Assembly: GCA_946894095.1 (NCBI GenBank) | Contig: OX335649.1 | Location: forward strand, 12,790,001-12,854,000 | DNA length: 64,000 bases | Source of the DNA: Incurvaria masculella | Taxonomy: Eukaryota > Arthropoda > Insecta > Lepidoptera > Incurvariidae | Reading direction: 5' to 3' | Part shown: in pieces, positions 52,858 to 64,000 of the stretch | Position numbering within the stretch: position 1 is the stretch's first letter | Layout: each line of letters starts with the position of its first letter | Notes under the pieces: generated by a model | The model's input: only the letters and a program-made list of their open reading frames with translations | Database searches by the model: none | Told to the model about the DNA's origin: nothing | Translations under genes and position numbers: made by a program

Positions 52858-55800
52858 ATGGCCTTGGTAAGTCTCTCCTGTCTATTTTAATTATTTGATT
52901 GTCTTCAAATGTATGTACCTTAACAACTTTGTATTTACAGATTCTTAAAAAAAAGTCGGGAATCACCCCACTGATTTTAATACTGACTGCCGCATTTTGG
53001 CTGTCCACCGATGCAATGGCATCTAATAACATCGATCAGACTTCATTCGAAGACGAGGGCATAGAGAATGATAACCGCTCCCGTTACACACTGAGAAAAG
53101 CAATGGCTCACAATATGTTGGTGCGCTATCCGGACCTGTATGCTTTCTTCGCGAAAGCGAGTCGAAAAACTATGCCCCCTGTGGTATTAGACAGCGGGAA
53201 TATGTTTTTAAATGGTATTTCTTCTGATGATTCTATCGACACTGAACAGACCGGAAAAAACAACCTAATGATGCCACCTGTATGTATTTTGATTTTTTTT
53301 ATAAGACCTCATGGTACCCAGCGGTTGACTATTTTCAACCATGACTTACCAAATGTTTTGATACGAACCTGTTGCAACACCTGCGCCACCTGTGCATGAA
53401 AGAGGCGGCAAAGGGATTTGTTCGTGGTCTGGATTCCACATATAATTACAATAGGTCCCCTTCCTCACTTATTAGGTGGTAGGGTTGATCTCGCCCGGGC
53501 TGGTATTGCATTAAATGAATGATGGCAGCAGCAATAAAAAATGTCCGTGTTTTCCATCTAGTCACGTAGCTGTGCAATAAAAGGAAGGCCCTGGCAAGGC
53601 CGTGAGGTATCTTGGCCTCATATTATGACAGTAGGTGTAGTATTATGTATTTCCGGTTTAAAAGTATTATTTAAAAAAAACTAATCACTCTCTGTTTACT
53701 TTACCATAAATCACACGTTGTGCCTAACTTTTGAAACTTTAAACGAGAAAGACAATAGTGCAGGCAACGGGTATTGAGAGGCTCAGTCCTGAACTGCTAG
53801 GTAACTCTTAGTAAACACAAAATGTTTTATTTCAGTCACGCCGCAGTCCATACAAATCTGCCACCCTGTGTAACAGATGCGAATCTGGGGTAAGTCAATG
53901 TTTCTTCTGGCATCGTCTTGTTGATAACTTCAGCACGAGTTTAAAGTAACTTAACTAACGCTATATATATCTATAGCATTTATTTAAAACAGAACTTATT
54001 TGTTTGAAGTTTTGTAGGATATAATTTACTCACCTTACTGGGAATAAGTGCTATCCATCTACCATTTATCAGCCCTACGTGCATAACACACAAGTATATG
54101 AAAATACTTCACAAACCAGCTACAAAAACTTAAAATAATGAAAAATAATTGCTTATAATGTTATTATCGGCTTTATCAGCTGCTACCAGCCTGTCTACGA
54201 TAGAGAAATCGTTGTCTTCTATTATCCCTTCAGAATGAGTTTCGCTGGAAAAATAATTTCGCTGTATTGGCAGTTTTCATCTCAGCTTTAAAGGATTTTT
54301 TACTCCCTTCGGTCATTTGTCGTAGGTATACATAATGACCTCTTGGACGTTTCAGCTAATTTATGATTAATAACTTTTACATTGTTGTTTTGTATTGTGA
54401 TATAAATAATTATTGATACTTTTATACACACAAGTCTCACATAACAGATGTTTTGGAAATCATAAGTCCTGGGGAGTATTTTTTTAATATGGTTTCACTT
54501 ACGTCCTTATGGAACTGAATGCAATCATGTGTTATCACGTCCTAAAAACATTTAGCAAAAGTAATTGTTATAAATTTGTATCATTGCATTTTCGTGACTT
54601 ATCAGTTAGTTTCTTTCAGTTACTTTATCTATAATTTCAGCCATTAGCCAATAGCCAATTTCAGAACCAATTTAATAGCAATTTTATTTTAGTTTATTAT
54701 AAAACTACCATTGTTCAATTGTTTAGTACTTTTTTAGACCATGTTTGTTTTTTTTTAGTTCACGCGTTTGGTGTTTGGCGAAGATCACTTCCCCCGCGCA
54801 TTGTTCCAGACAACTTGTGGCCAGGATGTGTGTCCAGGGCTATTCGTTTGTCGGCCCCTCACATTCCCTGTAAGTATTTACATGATTTGAAGCTGTAATA
54901 AAATCATTCACTTCCTCCTTTGTTTAGTTTTAGTAAACCTAAAGGATATATAAGGATTCAGGTGCCATGCCAGAAGCGTCCTCATATTGCATGGCTGCAT
55001 AGAACTGAATGGAAAACTCGAATTATTTGTATTACTGCTCCGACCATCTTTTATTAAATGCGATGGTAACAACCCAGTCGTGATGAACCCTACCCCCTAA
55101 TAATATTAAAAAAGTGGGACCTGCAGTTTTATGTAGAATCGAGAAGGCAGCCTCTAAATGGAATGGTCTCCCATTAAGGCTGTCGTGAAGTCACAGGAAA
55201 TCTAAGATTTGAACATTTTAAGAAAGGCATTCTTTGTCCATTGGCGAAAGCACAATTTTGCACGGCGACTGCCATTAAAATAGCGAAATCTTCCAGGTCC
55301 TAACGTTTCCCTACCCCTAAACATTGTTAGATTTTTATATAACTTGAAAAAGTTTCATTCAATGTCCGAATGTTTTGATTTATTTGTAAATATCTGTTTT
55401 TTTCAGTAAAAAAATTTCTAAAATTAACGTATAAAATGACGATGTTTATAAGCCAATATTTTTCAATCCAAACGGTATATTAAAAAAATTAAAACATACA
55501 GACATGGATTTCTATAATATATTATCGGATTCATAATTTCAAAAACCTAGTAAAACTTTAAGGGCATGGTTACATGGGACAGTTATCGCCCGTAGTACGG
55601 GGAATTGATAGGGTAACGTCTCTCTTAAGAGGATAACAAGGTGATCATGTTCTGTACGTGTGCTTGTGCATGACTCCTCTGTCAATTTTTTTTTATATTT
55701 ATCTAATATTTTGCACATTAAATGAATCAACTGAGACCTTCGTCTAGACGTTTTAGTTTTTTGATACATTTCATTATATCCGTGATACAAAAAGGCGTAT

Positions 55801-56081
55801 ATGTAGGGCTGTAAGTGTGAATCGGATCCAGTTGTGAATGTGCTTTCGGTAACTTTCGGTAACGATGGTTGAAATCGGACCGCAACATAGTTTGACGTTC
55901 ATAGCCATGGTTACCTTGGCACGGGTCATCAATGTTTGATTTTATTCGCCAGTTATCGGTGCTGAAGAGGCGGCGCGGCGAGGCGGAGGCAGGCAACGTG
56001 CCGCGCTCGCTGCAGAGCGAGTGGACGACCGTCACGCACGACGTCACTGTCGCCTGCTTGTGTCAGCATCCCGATAACTGA
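52858..56081 (+). CDS. trk: Torso-ligand family protein (Trunk/PTTH-like), complete, 213 aa
   Basis: Secreted cystine-knot ligand; known family members activate the Torso receptor tyrosine kinase. Exons: 52858-52866 (Met-Ala-Leu only), 52941-53279, 53836-53889, 54759-54869 and 55953-56081 (TGA stop), all with GT/AG introns in phase 0. A hydrophobic segment at about residues 14-25 (LILILTAAFWLS) acts as a signal peptide, with likely cleavage near Ala28 or Ala30. Basic residues SRR (117-119) could mark processing before the cysteine domain. Seven Cys follow: LCNRC, TTC-x4-C-x5-C and ACLC near the C-terminus, plus the family-like VLKRR and FPR segments. Lepidopteran PTTH as I know it extends further after the last Cys pair and is less like this, so Trunk is favoured by elimination. 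The family call is firmer than the Trunk assignment. It lies between gene B and gene C, with its own promoter. Confidence 0.8.
53280..55952. other. Introns of the Trunk-like gene
   Basis: Hold two SINE scraps (53420-53650, 54955-55160) and a repeat at 55800-55890 shared with 12.9 kb. No other coding sequence seen. Confidence 0.45.
53420..53650 (+). repeat. SINE fragment in an intron of the Trunk-like gene
   Basis: Opposite orientation to the full copies (AAATGTCCGTGTTTTCCATC, then TATTATGACAGTAGGTGT). Confidence 0.62.
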
Positions 56082-56186
56082 TCATCCCTTTCGTGTAGAC
56101 TCACTTCTATGCCAATTATTTACTCAAATTTTATGGTACATATTTTGCCACATTTCTATATGTATGGGTTTTTAATATGAATTATT

Positions 56187-56192
56187 AATAAA
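56187..56192 (+). terminator. Poly(A) signal of the Trunk-like gene
   Basis: AATAAA lies about 105 nt after the stop codon, in AT-rich DNA with GT-rich sequence just downstream. Cleavage site not proven. Confidence 0.6.
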
Positions 56193-57636
56193 GTTACAAA
56201 CAAATTTGTTGTTGGTTTTTTGGATGCACATCAGTGCCAGCAATAACTTGCAAAGTTACCTTACATCACAATATCATTCCTATTTGAAAATTTAAATAAA
56301 ATAGTCAAAAATATGGTTTCATTATATTATGTATTTTGCAGAGACTGTCGACTACACAATAAGCGGCATGTAGGCCTTAAACATTAAGCCCATTGTGGCA
56401 ACTACATTTGAAGGAATTTATTCTATGTACAAAACTCTAAATTATTCTCTACAGTTTTACAAAATTATTGAATGTTCAATTAAAAATCAGTATACATTTC
56501 GGGAGGCAATACCTACCAGTTGCGATTTGGTTTACGGTGCATTACATTACACAACACGTAAATAGAAAATAAGAAACTTAGCCCCGTAAAATAAATAAAT
56601 GTTCTTTTTACATTAGTCTCAAAATTGCATGCATAATGCAGTAATCACATCTCATCAAAGGCAGTAGATGCATCCTATGCATCTACTGCTTTTACAGCCT
56701 GTACAGTCATGCGTTTTCATGAGGTTAGGCTGGAAAAGGAAATAATTCAAAGTCCCTTTTATACGAAGGCCGACATCAACATGACTAACTCGGGAACTCG
56801 AACATGTACCTTGTTTCGGGTGTATAAATGTACAGAAAGGTAATTTTTTATTCACAATAGTTTTTGAGTAGGCATTTTAGGCTAATTATCTAAAAGACCA
56901 TGATCTAATATTTTAATCATTTCTAGTTTAAAGTTAGGGTTGCCTGGTGCCTAAGTGAAGCCCCCCTCATTGGAAGCAAAACCAGTTGGCCAAGTATATT
57001 TTCAAAATATGTACAGCGAAGGTGTAAATGTAAATTATTGTTTTTTTTTTTAAATAGATACATTGTTAATGTTACGTGTTTATGGATTACGAAGTTTGGT
57101 GGCCTTGTTTGCCAGCAAAAGTGCATGGTAAGTGCAAAACAATAATGAACAAAATAAGGCGTTATTGCCTTCATAAGCGTATGAATATCTCCCGTATGAT
57201 ATATCCCAAGCTTGTCGTCGGCTGTGGGAAGTTTAAGGGATAAAACAGCTGCATTGAACTAAATGTAGAAGACAGTAACATCAATCCGGATGGGATCCCT
57301 ACTAGGTGGGTATGACCTAGTAGGGAAGGAGACCTCTCCAGTAATTTCCAATTCCAGAAAGAAATTTATCCCAGGACTTCACACAGAATCCCGAAGCGTG
57401 GGAACAAATAAAAAAGCTGTAGCCCGTGACAAATCACACCTTGACTGCAGTCAAGGTGTCGAAATTAATTCACTGCTATCGAGCCTGCAAACTCAGACTT
57501 GCAAAATCAAGTGTGTTTTGGACCAGTATTTCGTAAAAACGTAAAACTCAGACTAAAGGCTTCAGTCTGCTTGAGAAAAATTGAGATTACATCGATCAAA
57601 CTCATTGCAACTGTTTGCTTGGTGGGGCCTGCAAGT
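56193..57636. other. Spacer between convergent Trunk-like gene and gene C
   Basis: Contains the small hairpin at 56661 and a SINE scrap at 57250-57345. The gene ends face each other. Confidence 0.45.
56661..56689. repeat. Perfect 13-bp hairpin
   Basis: GCAGTAGATGCAT, loop CCT, ATGCATCTACTGC. Between the Trunk-like gene and gene C. Confidence 0.7.
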
Positions 57637-57642
57637 TTTATT
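57637..57642 (-). terminator. Possible poly(A) signal of gene C
   Basis: AATAAA on the minus strand (TTTATT on plus), about 195 nt after the gene C stop codon. Plausible but unproven. Confidence 0.45.
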
Positions 57643-57836
57643 CCTGACAATTGACAAGAGTCGTTCCCCCCTCTCGCCAAGAAGCACTTACGGCCAGAGA
57701 GACTACCATGCCGCTCATATCCCAGTACGCTTGAAAAAGACAACCCCATGTAGAGAAAATGCTTTTAAAGACAAACTTAACGAAGGGATATTTGACAGAT
57801 ATTTGAAGTAACAGATTTGGCACTTCAGGGAGTATC

Positions 57837-63336
<5,500 letters not shown>

Positions 63337-64000
63337 CTGAAACAACAGATATTGAATGTTACACAAGTAGCTATATTATGGTGCAAGGCTTTGTGTCACT
63401 GGAAAGTTGTAAAATCCGTTAACTTAATGTGTTTCGAATGTTTTTATTCCGGCTGTAAATGACCTTCGCAATTAAGGCTCAATGGTACTACGAGAACCTG
63501 CAAAAATTGGGAATGGTTGTAATTTCATGGCAGAATGGTTAAACGGGAATGGTTGATAGGTATCCCGAAAACCCGCAAAAATGCGGAATGGGTATAATTT
63601 CACTCCGTAGTATACTCCGAAAATCCAGTATTTAGCTGCAAGTTATCGAATAAGCAAAAAAATATGTCGTGCAGAACCAAGCGCTGACCTCCATCTATCT
63701 GGAATCATTACTATTATGTGATGGATGGAATGGGAATAGGAGTAGGTATGGAATATTCATATAATATAATAGCATCGGAGGCAGGTTCTCAACATGTGGT
63801 GGACTCGGAATGACCCATCTATCTACCCATAGTATAAATCTAAGAACTTATGCATAATATTATAGATAATGATAATTTGCTTACATAGGTATTTAATTAT
63901 TTTTCTTTAAAAGTTTCTCATTTTAGGATAGATACATCCATACCTTTACTAATATAATAAAGCTGAAGAGTTTGTTTGAACGCGCTAATCTCTGGAACTA
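63337..64000. other. Gene C intron at window edge
   Basis: The exon expected upstream (a finger exon like the 145-nt exons of A and B) is not visible here, so it lies past the window. Confidence 0.5.

Overview
This is eukaryotic, intron-rich, AT-rich DNA that looks like a moth or butterfly (Lepidoptera). The evidence is the repeat content: RTE-like elements with (CATC)n tails, Jockey and CR1-like LINEs, an intact mariner, Gypsy elements, TTAA-flanked and TTA-flanked MITEs, a tRNA-derived SINE, and degenerate TTAGG-type arrays. The protein-coding genes also have short exons with GT/AG introns. Nothing here is prokaryotic: there are no operons, Shine-Dalgarno sites or CRISPR arrays.

Four host genes can be assembled by joining exons whose reading phases agree. 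Gene A (2338-18138, +, 5' end outside the window) and gene B (30023-51014, +, complete, 523 aa) are tandem paralogues. Each encodes a ZAD domain (N-terminal half not seen for A), an acidic linker, a lysine-rich patch and six C2H2 zinc fingers, and their exon sizes and phases match. Gene B's first exon (MSCRACL...) is short and is found only by reading for the ZAD motif. Next comes a complete five-exon gene for a secreted cystine-knot ligand of the Trunk/PTTH (Torso ligand) family (52858-56081, +, 213 aa), with a TATA box and a poly(A) signal. On the opposite strand, gene C (57837-63336, -, 5' end beyond the right edge) is the 3' half of a third, related zinc-finger gene.

The most interesting structure is in gene C. 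Two adjacent 144-nt exons (62506-62649 and 62319-62462) are tandem duplicates separated by only 43 nt. Each one, used alone, completes the split finger upstream and the split finger downstream. Used together they would leave one finger broken. They therefore look like mutually exclusive exons that swap DNA-contact residues. Genes A and B have a single 147-nt exon at the same place.

The rest is mostly intronic transposon sequence. Gene A's introns hold a truncated Jockey copy inside RTE-like arms, an orphan THAP-domain exon among inverted repeats, two TTAA MITEs (one carrying a nested foldback cluster), and a Harbinger-like MITE. The A-B spacer (18.1-30.0 kb) holds a nearly full-length Jockey, foldback elements, LINE scraps, a SINE and a telomere-like repeat. 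Gene B's introns hold an internally deleted Gypsy, a CR1-like tail, a 6.2-kb Gypsy with apparently identical LTRs (one LTR split by a LINE scrap with a 12-bp target duplication), the mariner, and several foldback elements. Gene C's large intron holds a 5'-truncated LINE.

All gene models are read by eye from phase, splice dinucleotides and family motifs. No alignment, expression or database evidence was available.
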